Positions 7,002 through 16,214 of a stretch of 33,367 nucleotides of DNA are shown here, in pieces. Numbering within the stretch: position 1 is the stretch's first letter; each line of letters opens with the position of its first letter. The translations under genes were made by a program, and so were the position numbers. Under the pieces are notes generated by a model that saw only the letters and a list, made by a program, of their open reading frames with translations, was not told the origin of the DNA and did no database searches. Origin of the DNA: an uncultured Parabacteroides sp. (GTDB taxonomy: Bacteria; Bacteroidota; Bacteroidia; Bacteroidales; Tannerellaceae); NCBI GenBank assembly GCA_947036995.1, contig CAMQTD010000009.1:1-33367 (forward strand). Reading direction: 5' to 3'.

Positions 7002-9044
7002 TTATTCTTTTACCTGTTCCAGCTCTGTCACGGCTTCGTTTTCTACAACTTCTGTAGTACTATCTGCTAATGCTTTGGCAGCTTCTGCACGTTCTTGTTG
7101 TTCGATGATTTCTTGTGAGCGAGATACCCAAGCTCTTTTTCCAAAAATCAATTCAACATCTTCAACGTAGATAACCTCACGTTCAAGTAGTACTTTCGCT
7201 AATTGGTTGTGACCCTCTTTGTTTTCTGTCAGAATTTGCTTTGCACGATCGTACTGTTCATTGATGATTCTCTGTACTTCAGAATCAATCAATTTGGCAG
7301 TCTCTTCGCTGTAAGGCTTCGTCATGCTCCATTCTTGACCGTTTGAGTCGTAGTAATTTAGGTTTGGAAGGCGTTCGCTCATTCCAAAATAGGCAACCAT
7401 AGCATGTGCTTGTTTGGTAGTACGTTCCAAATCGTTCGATGCACCAGTTGATATTCTACCTAAAAATAGCTCCTCAGCAACGCGTCCACCTAAGGTAGCA
7501 CACATTTCGTCAAGTAATTGCTCTTTGGTTGTGATTTGGCGCTCTTCAGGAAGATACCAAGCAGCACCCAATGCTTTTCCACGTGGTACGATTGTGACCT
7601 TAATGAGTGGATTGGCATGTTCTAGCAACCAGCTCAATGTGGCGTGACCAGCTTCGTGCGTAGCAATGCTGCGACGCTCTTCGGCTGTTGTTATTTTGGT
7701 TCGTTTTTCAAGTCCGCCTACTATACGATCAATCGCATTTGTAAAGTCATTTTTGTCAACGAACTTTTTATTTCCTCGAGCGGCGATTAACGCTGCTTCG
7801 TTACATACGTTTGCAATATCTGCACCAGAGAATCCCGGTGTTTGTCTTGCCATAAATTCAGAGTCTATCGTATCATCTATTTTAATTGGGCGAAGGTGTA
7901 CTTGGAAGATAGCCTTACGCTCGTTGATGTCTGGTAGATCTACATGGATCTGTCTGTCAAAACGTCCTGCTCTTAGCAATGCTTTGTCTAAGATGTCGGC
8001 ACGGTTCGTTGCAGCGAGAATGATTACACCACTGTTCGAGCCAAATCCGTCCATCTCTGTAAGTAATTGGTTTAGCGTGTTTTCGCGTTCGTCGTTGCTA
8101 TTCATATTCGCATTTTTGCCACGAGCACGACCCACAGCATCAATTTCGTCAATAAATACAATACATGGAGCCTTCTCTTTAGCTTGACGGAAGAGATCTC
8201 TTACACGAGAAGCACCAACGCCGACAAACATTTCTACGAAATCTGAACCAGAAAGCGAGAAGAATGGAACTTCAGCTTCACCAGCAACAGCTTTGGCAAG
8301 TAATGTTTTACCTGTTCCTGGAGGGCCTACCAAGAGTGCACCTTTGGGTATTTTACCACCTAGTTCAGTATAGCGCTCTGCATTTTTAAGAAACGAAACA
8401 ATTTCTTCTACCTCTTCTTTTGCCTCAGATAATCCTGCAACATCTTTAAAGGTTACTTTGTCGTCACTATCTTTATCAAATAGTTGAGCTTTTGCTTTTC
8501 CTACACTAAACACACCGCCTGGACCGCTACCACCACTGGCACCACCAGACATTTTTCGCATGATAAATATCCAAACGAAGATTAGGAGTAAAAAAGGACC
8601 AAAAGAGATTAATAGATCCCAAAAAGCATTCTGGCCCTCTTCGTAAGTTACTTCTGTGTCAATGTGATTATCTAATACAGATTTATCATAAAAATCTGAG
8701 AATTTATCTGCTGACGGTATTTTTACTGTTACTTTCGTAATCTCACTTGTTTTTGTCGAGTCGTTTTTTAGAACGAGCGAACGTTTATCCTCCTTAATAG
8801 TAGCTTCAACAACCTTCGTTTTATCGAATACTGTGATTTTACTAAACGCATTTTCTCTTGCTAAGGATTGAAACTCAGTCCAATTCATTTCCTGTGAATT
8901 GCTTGCGCCATTGGATACATACAAGCCTACAAGCATGATAAAGATAAGACCATACATCCAATATAGATTAAACTTAAACATGTTACGTTTATTTCCATTT
9001 GGCGCTTTTTTAGGCTCTTTATCTGATAGATTTTTATTTTCCAT
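7002..9044 (-). CDS. ftsH: ATP-dependent zinc metalloprotease FtsH
   Basis: Membrane-anchored AAA+ protease of 680 aa that extracts and degrades misfolded or regulatory membrane proteins as a hexamer. Order: basic N-terminus, TM1 (about 28-44), an extracytoplasmic FtsH-ext domain, TM2 (about 141-162), a Gly-rich linker, AAA module with Walker A GPPGTGKT (240-247), pore motif FVGVGA (273-278), Walker B IVFIDEID (295-302), and the second region of homology with ATNR and RAGRFDR (345-364). The protease domain has HEAGH (463-467) and Asp538 in STGASNDLE as third zinc ligand. All key residues are intact. The C-terminal tail is acidic and Glu/Ala-rich. The stretch [20 protein letters not shown] suggests a short coiled coil. 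Confidence 0.97.
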   Translation of the reverse strand: MENKNLSDKEPKKAPNGNKRNMFKFNLYWMYGLIFIMLVGLYVSNGASNSQEMNWTEFQSLARENAFSKITVFDKTKVVEATIKEDKRSLVLKNDSTKTSEITKVTVKIPSADKFSDFYDKSVLDNHIDTEVTYEEGQNAFWDLLISFGPFLLLIFVWIFIMRKMSGGASGGSGPGGVFSVGKAKAQLFDKDSDDKVTFKDVAGLSEAKEEVEEIVSFLKNAERYTELGGKIPKGALLVGPPGTGKTLLAKAVAGEAEVPFFSLSGSDFVEMFVGVGASRVRDLFRQAKEKAPCIVFIDEIDAVGRARGKNANMNSNDERENTLNQLLTEMDGFGSNSGVIILAATNRADILDKALLRAGRFDRQIHVDLPDINERKAIFQVHLRPIKIDDTIDSEFMARQTPGFSGADIANVCNEAALIAARGNKKFVDKNDFTNAIDRIVGGLEKRTKITTAEERRSIATHEAGHATLSWLLEHANPLIKVTIVPRGKALGAAWYLPEERQITTKEQLLDEMCATLGGRVAEELFLGRISTGASNDLERTTKQAHAMVAYFGMSERLPNLNYYDSNGQEWSMTKPYSEETAKLIDSEVQRIINEQYDRAKQILTENKEGHNQLAKVLLEREVIYVEDVELIFGKRAWVSRSQEIIEQQERAEAAKALADSTTEVVENEAVTELEQVKE

Positions 9045-9078
9045 AAGAGATAATCAATAATATTTGTTACCGTACGGG

Positions 9079-9438
9079 TTAGTCTAAGTCTGGAATTAGG
9101 TTGATTTTAGCACCTGCCCAAAGATTTTCTATATCGTAATAAGTTCTTAATTCTGGTGTAAATAGGTGTACAATGATTGTACCATAATCTAAACCAATCC
9201 ACTCTGAAGCTCTTTCTCCATCGATGGCGATAGGTTTTTCGTTAAGGTCTTTACGAACCATTTCCCATACCGAATCAGATAATGCTGATACTTGGGTTGG
9301 TGTATTTCCTGTACATATAACAATGTATTGACAGATCGCTCCATCTACGTGTGATATGTTTACTGTTGCGATATCTTTTCCTTTTTTCTCTTGAAGACCT
9401 TCAACAATCTTGTTGAGTAGTAATTCTGTTTGATTCAT
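9079..9438 (-). CDS. rsfS: Ribosome silencing factor RsfS
   Basis: 119-aa member of the RsfS/YbeB/Iojap family, which binds uL14 on the large subunit and blocks subunit joining when nutrients are scarce. Family marks: DIATVNISHVDGAICQYIVICTGNT, the central ERASEWIGLDYGTIIVHLF (given in pieces), and YYDIENLW near the end. Length is typical. First gene of the rsfS-ftsH-cdsA unit, 34 bp before ftsH, under a well-matched promoter. Confidence 0.95.
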   Translation of the reverse strand: MNQTELLLNKIVEGLQEKKGKDIATVNISHVDGAICQYIVICTGNTPTQVSALSDSVWEMVRKDLNEKPIAIDGERASEWIGLDYGTIIVHLFTPELRTYYDIENLWAGAKINLIPDLD

Positions 9439-9483
9439 TTATTTATATTCAATAATGTAATTGTTCCTAATTATAATAATACG

Positions 9484-9514
9484 CAAAGATAGTTTTATTA
9501 TTCGTTGTTCCAAA
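9484..9514 (-). promoter_or_regulatory. Promoter of rsfS-ftsH-cdsA
   Basis: On the minus strand TTTG (9514-9511), 19 bp, TATCTTTG (9491-9484). Both elements and spacing fit the Bacteroidota consensus. Transcription would start near 9477, about 40 nt before the rsfS ATG. Confidence 0.75.
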
Positions 9515-9585
9515 TGTGTAAATCTTTTTATCCAGACACATTCGTTTTATCGTAAAACAAAACTGTATAGTGAATAGTTGTTTCT

Positions 9586-10350
9586 CTACTCTTCGATCTC
9601 GTTTGTTTTATTGCGTGAAGCAATAAAACGTGCTCGATTTACGGGGTTGTTTTTACTCGACTTACGCAGCGCTGCCGATTTTGGCGCCGATGCTAATCGT
9701 TGGGCTACAGCTCCTTTACTCAAAGATTTTCCAAACTGAGGTTTTTGAGCTTCTTTAAGGAGTTGAGCTTCGTCAAAACTAGCTTTCGCTTTTTGAATAG
9801 GGGTTTTGTTTTCGCTCGATGGGAATGCTTTACCCGATTTACGAGCTGCCGCATATTTGTTATATTTTCCAAATTTTTCGCGAGGTTGAACTGCATCTGT
9901 TGCAGAAACAGCTTCAAGATTTTCACGAAATGTTGTTTTAGACTTGGTTGGTTTAGGTTTTGCAAACTGCACCAATGTCTCCTCTGACCTTTCTTTTACA
10001 GGCTTAGCCTTTTTAGTCGATTTAGGCAAAGGTGGATTTTTTCGGTACGAAGGAATGGCTGGAGAGGGTGTAGTTTCAAATACAGTCTCTTCAGTTCTTT
10101 TTGGAGTTTTGCCAAAAACTAAATTGTTGGCTTTGCCTGGAGCAGCGCGTAAAAACTCACGTTCGTTGTTTCGCTTTCCGATATTTACACGGTTGCCATC
10201 AACGAGTACGACATCTTTTTCGGTTACTTTTTTACCTATCACAGGCGCTTTCCCATTCACCGTTACACGCCCCATTTCGATAAACTTATCCGCTTCTCTT
10301 CTTGAACATAGTCCAGAGTCGCTAATTAGTTTGTTTAATCTTAGTTCCAT
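9586..10350 (-). CDS. Stand-alone S4 RNA-binding domain protein with long basic disordered tail
   Basis: 254 aa. Residues 1-60 form an S4 domain very like the N-terminus of RluB/RluF-type pseudouridine synthases (MELRLNKLISDSGLCSRREA, FIEMGRVTVNGK, then KVTEKDVVLVDG). The catalytic pseudouridine synthase domain that normally follows is absent. Instead about 190 residues rich in Lys, Arg, Ser, Pro and Ala follow, with short recurring pieces such as FGK, KPQFGKS and KPKPTKSK, which look disordered and nucleic-acid-binding. No synthase-like sequence was seen in the other frames of this stretch, so this is not a simple frameshift. Likely binds rRNA or a ribosome assembly intermediate, by inference only. 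Gene stands alone; no solid promoter match. Confidence 0.8.
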   Translation of the reverse strand: MELRLNKLISDSGLCSRREADKFIEMGRVTVNGKAPVIGKKVTEKDVVLVDGNRVNIGKRNNEREFLRAAPGKANNLVFGKTPKRTEETVFETTPSPAIPSYRKNPPLPKSTKKAKPVKERSEETLVQFAKPKPTKSKTTFRENLEAVSATDAVQPREKFGKYNKYAAARKSGKAFPSSENKTPIQKAKASFDEAQLLKEAQKPQFGKSLSKGAVAQRLASAPKSAALRKSSKNNPVNRARFIASRNKTNEIEE

Positions 10351-10524
10351 TCTATTTATATATACTTTTTTTATTAGACGATTTCAATGTAATCGCTTTG
10401 AATCGGTAAAAGTACATATATTTTGCCACTCTTTACGTTAGTATGTTCTTTTTTTGCTTTAACATGCTGTGTATTTAGCTAAATGCATGCGTTGAGTACT
10501 CATTTAAGGCTTGATTATTATTAA

Positions 10525-10556
10525 TTTGCTCAATCCTCAAAAATGTTGTAACTTTG
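10525..10556 (+). promoter_or_regulatory. Promoter of the hpt-adk-obg unit
   Basis: TTTG (10525-10528), 20 bp, TAACTTTG (10549-10556). Fits the Bacteroidota consensus in sequence and spacing. Transcription should begin near 10563, which puts the in-frame TTG at 10554 outside the mRNA and supports the ATG at 10581 as the hpt start. Confidence 0.8.
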
Positions 10557-10580
10557 CGTACTCTAAAATTTAAAAATGAG

Positions 10581-11123
10581 ATGCGTAGAATCCAATTAAA
10601 AGATAAAGCATTTAAGTTGCTGATTTCTGAAAGTGAAATAGAGGCAGCTGTGGCAGTTATGGCTAGTCAAATTAAAGAAGATGTGGGTGACAAAAATCCA
10701 CTTTTTGTAGCCATACTGAATGGAGGATTTATGTTCGCATCAGATCTGATGCGTGCATTGGATGGGGCTTATGAAATTACATTTGCTCGATACTCTTCGT
10801 ATAGAGGAACAGACTCTACAGGTGTAATTAATGAGATTATGCCTGTTCAAGAAGATTTAACTGGTCGTACGGTTGTCTTAATTGAAGATGTTATTGATAC
10901 AGGATTCACGATGGATTTGGTGATGAAGAAGTTTAAAGCCGAAGGTGCAGTAGATGTACGCTTAGCAACAATGCTTTTCAAACCAGATGCTTTGAAGTGT
11001 AAAATAACACCTGATTATGTAGGTCTTTCAATTCCAATAGAATTCATTGTAGGGCATGGTCTCGATTACGATGGATTGGGTCGTGGATATAGAGATATTT
11101 ACAAAATCGAAGAAGAGGCATAA
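10581..11123 (+). CDS. hpt: Hypoxanthine phosphoribosyltransferase
   Basis: Purine salvage enzyme (180 aa) joining hypoxanthine or guanine to PRPP to give IMP or GMP in the cytoplasm. The PRPP-binding loop VVLIEDVIDTGFT is at about 98-110, the flexible-loop region RYSSYRGTDST at 70-80, and the purine-specificity stretch KPDALKCKITPDYVG follows. Length is typical. The start is set by the promoter: the frame is open to 10554 but that TTG overlaps the -7 element. First gene of hpt-adk-obg; adk starts 58 bp downstream. Confidence 0.94.
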   Translation: MRRIQLKDKAFKLLISESEIEAAVAVMASQIKEDVGDKNPLFVAILNGGFMFASDLMRALDGAYEITFARYSSYRGTDSTGVINEIMPVQEDLTGRTVVLIEDVIDTGFTMDLVMKKFKAEGAVDVRLATMLFKPDALKCKITPDYVGLSIPIEFIVGHGLDYDGLGRGYRDIYKIEEEA

Positions 11124-11181
11124 TAATTCATGAATATAGCGTGTATATAATTATCATATAATCATAAAAAATTAGAAAAAG

Positions 11182-11754
11182 ATGTTGAATGTAGTCATTT
11201 TTGGTGCTCCAGGATCAGGTAAAGGAACACAAAGCGAATTAATTATCAAAGCATACGGTTTAGATCATATCTCAACAGGAGATGTGCTTCGTGCAGAGAT
11301 TAAAGGACAAACAGAACTAGGTAACATAGCTGAAGGTTATATCTCAAAAGGACAATTAGTTCCAGATGAATTGATTATTGATATGCTTGCAAAAGTTTTA
11401 GATAGCAAAAAAACATCTGAAGGAGTTATCTTTGATGGTTTCCCTCGCACAATTCCACAAGCAAAAGCATTGAAAGTAATGTTGAATGAGCGTGGAACAG
11501 ATGTTTCTGTAATGTTAAACCTAGAAGTAGCAGAAGAAGAATTGATTCAACGTTTATTGAAGCGTGGCGAGATCTCAGGTCGTTCAGATGACAACTTAGA
11601 GACAATTAAATCACGTTTAGCTGTATATCACAGCCAAACAGCACCACTTGCAACTTACTACATGGAAGAAGGTAAGCACAGTGCAATCAAAGGAATGGGT
11701 ACGGTAGAGGATATCTTTACACGTGTTCAAGAGGCGATTAACGCTATTAAATAA
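11182..11754 (+). CDS. adk: Adenylate kinase
   Basis: Converts ATP + AMP to 2 ADP and so sets adenylate energy charge. 190 aa with P-loop GAPGSGKGTQ (8-17), the NMP-binding STGDVLRAEI, the hinge DGFPRTIPQA and the short LID (KRGEISGRSDDN) without zinc-binding cysteines, the short bacterial form. No missing catalytic residue. Second gene of the hpt-adk-obg group; 38 bp separate it from obg, so co-transcription is likely. Confidence 0.97.
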   Translation: MLNVVIFGAPGSGKGTQSELIIKAYGLDHISTGDVLRAEIKGQTELGNIAEGYISKGQLVPDELIIDMLAKVLDSKKTSEGVIFDGFPRTIPQAKALKVMLNERGTDVSVMLNLEVAEEELIQRLLKRGEISGRSDDNLETIKSRLAVYHSQTAPLATYYMEEGKHSAIKGMGTVEDIFTRVQEAINAIK

Positions 11755-11792
11755 GTATTTCAAGTAAAAAGATATTTTAATAAAAACAAACT

Positions 11793-12956
11793 ATGGCTGA
11801 ATCGAACTTTGTAGATTATGTAAAAATCTATTGTCGTTCTGGAAAAGGCGGAAGGGGATCTACTCACTTTCGTCGCGAAAAATATATACCGAAAGGTGGG
11901 CCCGACGGTGGAAACGGGGGGAGAGGAGGCAATATCTATCTTCGAGGAAACAGTAATTATTGGACACTGCTTCACCTTAAATTTGAAAGACATATCCTAG
12001 CTACCAGTGGTGGCGGTGGAAGTGGCGGACGAAGTACTGGTAAAGACGGTATGGATAAATACATTGATGTGCCTTGTGGTACTGTTGTATTTGATGCTGA
12101 AACAGGTGCTTTTATTTGCGACGTAACCAAAGATGGTCAAGTTGTGACGATGCTTAAAGGTGGTCGTGGTGGTTTAGGGAATTCAAACTTTAAAACATCG
12201 ACAAACCAAGCACCTCGCTTTGCCCAACCAGGAGAGCCATTTCAGGAGCGTAAGGTAATTATGCAATTGAAATTACTTGCTGATGTAGGATTGGTAGGAT
12301 TTCCTAATGCAGGTAAATCTACACTGCTTTCAGTTGTTTCTGCAGCAAAACCAAAGATTGCGAACTATCCATTTACAACATTGGAGCCTAACTTAGGTAT
12401 TGTGGCGTATCGCGACAACCGCTCGTTTGTAATGGCTGATATTCCAGGTATTATTGAAGGTGCAAGTGATGGTAAAGGATTAGGATTACGTTTCCTTCGT
12501 CATATCGAACGAAATTCGTTGTTGCTATTTATGGTTCAAGGCGACGTGGATGATATTAAGAAAGAGTACGAAATCTTACTTAATGAATTGGTGAAATATA
12601 ATCCAGAGTTGTTGACTAAAACACGGGTTTTAGCAATCACGAAGAGTGATATGCTAGACGAAGAGTTAATCGAAGCTCTATCAGAAGATTTACCAGATGT
12701 TCCTTATGTATTTATCTCTTCAATCACAAATTTCGGTATCCTAGAGCTGAAAGATTTATTGTGGAAAGAGCTTACACGTGAGACATTCCACGAAGTAGAG
12801 AAGATTGTTCATAAAGATCTTGATTTAGATGAACTACCTACCGACTTAGAGGACTTTGAAATTCCTGTAGTCGAAGAAGAAGATTATGAATTTGAAGAGT
12901 ATGACGAAAGTGCTGAATATGATTGGACAGCAGACGAAAATGCTCCAAAGGATTGA
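11793..12956 (+). CDS. obg: GTPase Obg (CgtA), ribosome assembly
   Basis: 387-aa GTPase acting in large-subunit maturation and the stringent response. Gly-rich N-terminal Obg fold (1-160) with [14 protein letters not shown] domain with G1 GFPNAGKST (169-177), the switch region [13 protein letters not shown]3 DIPG (216-219) and a TKSD G4. The C-terminus is a strongly acidic tail ([12 protein letters not shown]), as is usual for Bacteroidota, instead of the OCT domain of Firmicutes. Last gene of hpt-adk-obg, followed by a terminator hairpin. Confidence 0.96.
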   Translation: MAESNFVDYVKIYCRSGKGGRGSTHFRREKYIPKGGPDGGNGGRGGNIYLRGNSNYWTLLHLKFERHILATSGGGGSGGRSTGKDGMDKYIDVPCGTVVFDAETGAFICDVTKDGQVVTMLKGGRGGLGNSNFKTSTNQAPRFAQPGEPFQERKVIMQLKLLADVGLVGFPNAGKSTLLSVVSAAKPKIANYPFTTLEPNLGIVAYRDNRSFVMADIPGIIEGASDGKGLGLRFLRHIERNSLLLFMVQGDVDDIKKEYEILLNELVKYNPELLTKTRVLAITKSDMLDEELIEALSEDLPDVPYVFISSITNFGILELKDLLWKELTRETFHEVEKIVHKDLDLDELPTDLEDFEIPVVEEEDYEFEEYDESAEYDWTADENAPKD

Positions 12957-12964
12957 TTTAATTC

Positions 12965-12982
12965 TATGCTTTAGGTAGCATA
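12965..12982. other. Small inverted repeat after obg
   Basis: TATGCT-TTAGGT-AGCATA, a perfect 6-bp stem with 6-nt loop, 8 bp past the obg stop codon. Without a T run it is not a terminator by itself; it may protect the mRNA 3' end or be incidental. Confidence 0.3.
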
Positions 12983-13003
12983 CATTAGATATATTGTACA
13001 ATG

Positions 13004-13041
13004 AGAGTGTATTTCTTTAATGAGGTACACTCTTTTGTTTT
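13004..13041 (+). terminator. Terminator after obg
   Basis: 8-bp stem AGAGTGTA (13004-13011) with TACACTCT (13026-13033), then TTTGTTTTT. It closes the hpt-adk-obg unit and separates it from the promoter at 13148. Confidence 0.7.
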
Positions 13042-13147
13042 TAGAATTAGTATGTGTGTTATGACGTTTATGTTTATGGGCGTCTGTTTTTTTCTGTTTT
13101 GAATTCAATTTATGCAATGGTTTTTATTTTAAAAAAAAGAACAGTTT

Positions 13148-13179
13148 GTTGTGTAATTCGAATCTATTATTTACTTTTG
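13148..13179 (+). promoter_or_regulatory. Promoter of the coiled-coil gene-zapA-rny unit
   Basis: GTTG (13148-13151), 20 bp, TACTTTTG (13172-13179), the latter an exact TAnnTTTG match. Transcription would begin about 10 nt before the ATG at 13198. The 20-bp gap from obg's terminator and the position fix the downstream start codon. Confidence 0.65.
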
Positions 13180-13197
13180 TGTAGAATTTGCGGTAAG

Positions 13198-13503
13198 ATG
13201 ACAGACGATCAAGAGAAATTGATAACTATTTTTGAAGCAAGGGTGAGGCAATTAATCTTTTTGTGTGATACACAGAAAGAGAAAATTAACTTGCTTACTG
13301 ATTCTTTGAATCAAAAAGAAGCCGAATTGCAGCAAGTGAAAATTACAGCGGAAGATACTGTAAGAGAATTAAATTCAAAATGTGAAAAGCTAATGATGGC
13401 ACGTGTAATTTCTGTCAATGAGGGCGAAGTTAAGGATGCTAAACAGAAGCTAATGAGATTAGTGAAAGAAGTTGACAAGTGTATTGCGCTTTTAAATGAA
13501 TAG
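13198..13503 (+). CDS. Small coiled-coil protein upstream of zapA, possibly ZapB-like
   Basis: 101-aa, almost entirely helical and charged protein beginning MTDDQEKLITIFEARVRQLI. A heptad-like pattern runs through the middle (LLTDSLNQKEAELQQVK then TVRELNSKCEKLM), and a second helix ends it. There are no catalytic motifs. The open frame extends upstream to 13054, but that part overlaps the promoter and would encode Cys- and aromatic-rich sequence unlike the rest, so Met at 13198 is taken. It lies 6 bp before zapA, which argues for a cell-division role. Similarity to ZapB is in architecture only, not in recognised sequence. Confidence 0.7.
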   Translation: MTDDQEKLITIFEARVRQLIFLCDTQKEKINLLTDSLNQKEAELQQVKITAEDTVRELNSKCEKLMMARVISVNEGEVKDAKQKLMRLVKEVDKCIALLNE

Positions 13504-13509
13504 AATCAG

Positions 13510-13803
13510 ATGAAAGAGCCTTTTGTTATAAATTTAGATATAGATGGACGGAAGTATCCGTTAACGATAGAGCGAGACGAAGAGGAGCTAGTTCGTGCAG
13601 CAGCTAAACAGATTCAAGTGAAGCTTAACCAATATCGGCAGCACTATTTTATCGATGATATTGCAAGCAAATCATTGGATATGGTAGCTATTCAACTATC
13701 TATATCAGAATTAAAATTGACTAAGATGAAGGATACAGACCTCTTTGTTGATAAGATTCAACAACTAAATGAGGAGTTAGAAGCATATTTAACTTCTGAA
13801 TAA
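13510..13803 (+). CDS. zapA: Cell division protein ZapA
   Basis: 97 aa matching the ZapA family, which cross-links FtsZ filaments at midcell. The N-terminal beta-alpha part (FVINLDIDGRKYPLTIERDEEEL, given for recognition) is followed by a long helix with the tail QQLNEELEAYL that forms the coiled-coil tetramer. The dipeptide-level pattern 'VRAAAKQIQVKLNQY' matches the family. Lies between the coiled-coil gene and rny on one strand; the order zapA-rny is common in Bacteroidota. Confidence 0.88.
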   Translation: MKEPFVINLDIDGRKYPLTIERDEEELVRAAAKQIQVKLNQYRQHYFIDDIASKSLDMVAIQLSISELKLTKMKDTDLFVDKIQQLNEELEAYLTSE

Positions 13804-13835
13804 ACATTTTGACATTAAGATAATTACAGATTCCG

Positions 13836-13879
13836 CACTATTGGGTAGGGCTTATTGCGCTACACGGTAGTGTTTTTTT
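13836..13879 (+). terminator. Terminator or attenuator between zapA and rny
   Basis: CACTATT (13836-13842) pairs with GGTAGTG (13866-13872), with an inner GTAG/CTAC stem, then seven T residues (13873-13879). It stands 46 bp before rny. With no clear promoter between it and rny, it may act as a partial terminator, lowering rny expression relative to zapA. Confidence 0.65.
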
Positions 13880-13925
13880 GTGTCTATTTAAGAATATAAA
13901 CGAAATATAAAATTAAAAGTATCTA

Positions 13926-15461
13926 ATGGTAGAAATTATAATTGTACCTATAGCAACATTCATCGTTGGAGGTGCCTTGACATGGGTTGGAATGAACACC
14001 ATCCTAAAATCAAGACGCGATGCGATGCTTGTTGATGCCGAAAAAGAGGCAGAGGTAATTAAAAAGAATAAATTACTTGAAGTAAAAGAGAAGTTTATCA
14101 ATCTCAAAGCAGATTTAGAGAAACAAGTAGCAGCTCGTAATTCAAAAATTCAATCGGCAGAAGGGCGTTTGAAGCAAAAAGAGACAACTATTACTCAGAA
14201 ATTAGAAGATTTACAACGTAAAAATTCTGAAGCAGAGCTTATAAAAGAGAACTTAGAATCTCAGTTGGGTTTAGTTGCAGTTAAGAAAGACGAACTAGCA
14301 GCGTTACATAAACAAGAAATTGAGCATTTACAAGCAATTTCAGGCCTTTCAGCTGACGAAGCTAAAGAGCGTTTAGTAGAATCATTGAAAGATGTTGCAA
14401 AATCTGAAGCTGAATCTTACATCAGTGAGATTATCGAAGAGTCGAAGATGACTGCGAATAAAGAAGCGAAGAAAATAATCATACAATCTATTCAACGTGT
14501 AGCAACAGAAACAGCGATTGAGAATTCAATTACTGTGTTTCACATTGAATCGGACGAGATTAAAGGACGTATCATTGGACGTGAAGGCCGTAATATCCGT
14601 GCGCTTGAAGCTGCTACAGGTATTGAGATTGTTGTTGATGATACCCCAGAAGCAATTGTTCTTTCAGGATTTGATCCTGTGCGTAGAGAAATTGCACGTT
14701 TGGCACTGCACCAATTGGTGCAAGACGGACGTATTCACCCTGCTCGCATTGAGGAGGTGGTAAATAAAGTACGCAAACAGGTCGAAGAAGAGGTAATCGA
14801 AACAGGTAAACGTACCGTGATAGACTTAGGCGTGCATGGATTGCACCCTGAATTGATTCGTTTGATTGGAAAGATGAAATATCGTTCGTCTTACGGACAA
14901 AACTTACTACAACACGCTCGTGAAACAGCTAACCTTTGTGCTGTAATGGCTTCAGAGCTTGGTTTGAATCCAAAGAAAGCGCGTCGTGCAGGTCTTTTAC
15001 ACGATATAGGTAAAGTGCCAGATGATGAGCCAGAATTGCCACACGCAATTTTAGGTATGAAACTTTGTGAGCGCTTTAAAGAGAAACCAGATATTTGCAA
15101 TGCAGTAGGAGCTCACCACGACGAAGTTGAGATGGCTACCCTATTGGCTCCAATCGTTCAAGTATGTGATGCTATTTCAGGTGCTCGCCCAGGTGCTCGC
15201 CGTGAGATTGTTGAAGCGTATATTAAAAGATTGAACGATCTTGAACAGTTGGCAATGTCTTATCCAGGAGTTGTAAAAACATATGCTATCCAAGCAGGTA
15301 GAGAGCTACGTGTAATTGTTGGAGCAGATAAGATTGATGATGTTGCAACAGAAAACCTTTCGACAGAGATTGCGAAAAAGATTCAAGATGAGATGACTTA
15401 TCCAGGACAAGTAAAGATTACTGTGATCCGTGAAACACGCTCAGTAAGCTATGCTAAATAG
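13926..15461 (+). CDS. rny: Ribonuclease Y
   Basis: Membrane-anchored endoribonuclease that starts mRNA decay. 511 aa in the family order: N-terminal membrane anchor (about 3-22), long charged coiled coil (about 30-190), KH domain with [12 protein letters not shown] (214-225), and an HD domain with the HD pair at His359-Asp360 (GLLHDIGK) and further metal ligands in the AHHDE motif (396-400). The RNase Y C-terminal domain ends [14 protein letters not shown]. All expected catalytic residues are present. A strong terminator follows. Transcription may continue from the zapA unit through the hairpin at 13836. Confidence 0.96.
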   Translation: MVEIIIVPIATFIVGGALTWVGMNTILKSRRDAMLVDAEKEAEVIKKNKLLEVKEKFINLKADLEKQVAARNSKIQSAEGRLKQKETTITQKLEDLQRKNSEAELIKENLESQLGLVAVKKDELAALHKQEIEHLQAISGLSADEAKERLVESLKDVAKSEAESYISEIIEESKMTANKEAKKIIIQSIQRVATETAIENSITVFHIESDEIKGRIIGREGRNIRALEAATGIEIVVDDTPEAIVLSGFDPVRREIARLALHQLVQDGRIHPARIEEVVNKVRKQVEEEVIETGKRTVIDLGVHGLHPELIRLIGKMKYRSSYGQNLLQHARETANLCAVMASELGLNPKKARRAGLLHDIGKVPDDEPELPHAILGMKLCERFKEKPDICNAVGAHHDEVEMATLLAPIVQVCDAISGARPGARREIVEAYIKRLNDLEQLAMSYPGVVKTYAIQAGRELRVIVGADKIDDVATENLSTEIAKKIQDEMTYPGQVKITVIRETRSVSYAK

Positions 15462-15488
15462 AAAAAAATAGGCATCAAAACCTAAAAT

Positions 15489-15525
15489 AAAAAGGATACT
15501 TCAATCACTGAAGTATCCTTTTTTT
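15489..15525 (+). terminator. Terminator after rny
   Basis: A 13-bp stem (AAAGGATACTTCA at 15491-15503 with TGAAGTATCCTTT at 15509-15521), 5-nt loop, and flanking A and T runs, so it could act in both directions. It lies 30 bp after the rny stop codon. Confidence 0.88.
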
Positions 15526-15601
15526 GTTTAAAACCCTTTTTATATTGTTTCTGTATTGAAAATAAATGAATGTGAGCAACGTGTTTACTCATTATTTTTT
15601 A

Positions 15602-15609
15602 TACTTTTG
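15602..15609 (+). promoter_or_regulatory. -7 promoter element for the YIP1-smpB-metH unit
   Basis: TACTTTTG matches TAnnTTTG, 24 bp before the ATG at 15634, so the mRNA leader would be short. The expected -33 TTTG is not clear. Confidence 0.5.
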
Positions 15610-15633
15610 TCTTTTATAAAGTAGATTAATAAT

Positions 15634-16200
15634 ATGTATAAGTCAATATTAAAATGGATTCTAGCCCTTGTAATCCAACCCTCTAAGGCGTGGAAGGTTT
15701 TAAATAAAAAAAAGAACCAAACGGATGATGTTTTGGGTGGATTTGTTTATCCAATAATTGGATGTCTAACGCTGATCGCTTTTGTAGGTGTGTTGATAAC
15801 CCATAAAGCTTCGGATGTCCAGATGGCACTTAAATCGGCTATCACTATATTAGCATCCTCATTCGGAGGCTTTTATTTAGCTGTTTATCTGCTGAATGAA
15901 TTGGGTGTGAAGTTCTTAAATCGCGAGAAAGATCTTAATTTGTGGAAGCATTTTGTAGCTTATGGCTCTTCATTAATGTTTGCACTGAACGCCATTCTTA
16001 TATTGATACCTGAGTTTTTCTTTTTGCGCATATTTGTGCTTTACACATTCTATATCATCTGGGAGGGAGCACCAATTTATATGCAGGTAGAAGAGAAAGA
16101 CCAACAAAAGTTTGTAGGTATCGTAACAGCAGTGATCCTGTTTGTGCCTTATATTGTTGAATCTATACTCTATTTATTAATGCCAGGGTTGAGAATCTAA
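15634..16200 (+). CDS. YIP1-family integral membrane protein
   Basis: 188 aa with five predicted membrane segments (about 36-56, 66-88, 108-126, 128-146, 160-183) and the N-terminal motif [15 protein letters not shown], followed by a short charged cytoplasmic stretch (KKKNQTDD) and the YIP1 fold ([13 protein letters not shown]). The bacterial members have no established function; in eukaryotes the family acts in vesicle trafficking, which does not transfer here. It precedes smpB by 14 bp on the same strand and shares its -7 element. Confidence 0.75.
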   Translation: MYKSILKWILALVIQPSKAWKVLNKKKNQTDDVLGGFVYPIIGCLTLIAFVGVLITHKASDVQMALKSAITILASSFGGFYLAVYLLNELGVKFLNREKDLNLWKHFVAYGSSLMFALNAILILIPEFFFLRIFVLYTFYIIWEGAPIYMQVEEKDQQKFVGIVTAVILFVPYIVESILYLLMPGLRI

Positions 16201-16214
16201 AAAAAATAAACAAA

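Noticed and set aside
7666-8187. Plus-strand open frame inside ftsH
   Set aside because: It is the mirror of the conserved AAA module of FtsH; all constraint is explained by ftsH on the other strand.
9562-9574. 13-bp match to 472-484 in the crcB/araC gap (ACTGTATAGTGAA)
   Set aside because: About eight chance 13-mer pairs are expected in 33 kb, and the two contexts are unrelated.
9586-10170. Frameshifted pseudouridine synthase after the S4 domain
   Set aside because: None of the other frames in this stretch shows the conserved catalytic domain; the basic tail reads as an intentional continuous frame.
9944-10441. Plus-strand open frame of 165 codons across the S4 gene
   Set aside because: It is antisense to the S4 protein and to its upstream region, with composition set by the repeats in the basic tail; no family similarity and no promoter.
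13804-13925. 6S RNA between zapA and rny
   Set aside because: The gap is 122 bp and lacks the long open-bubble stem of 6S RNA; only a terminator-like hairpin is present.
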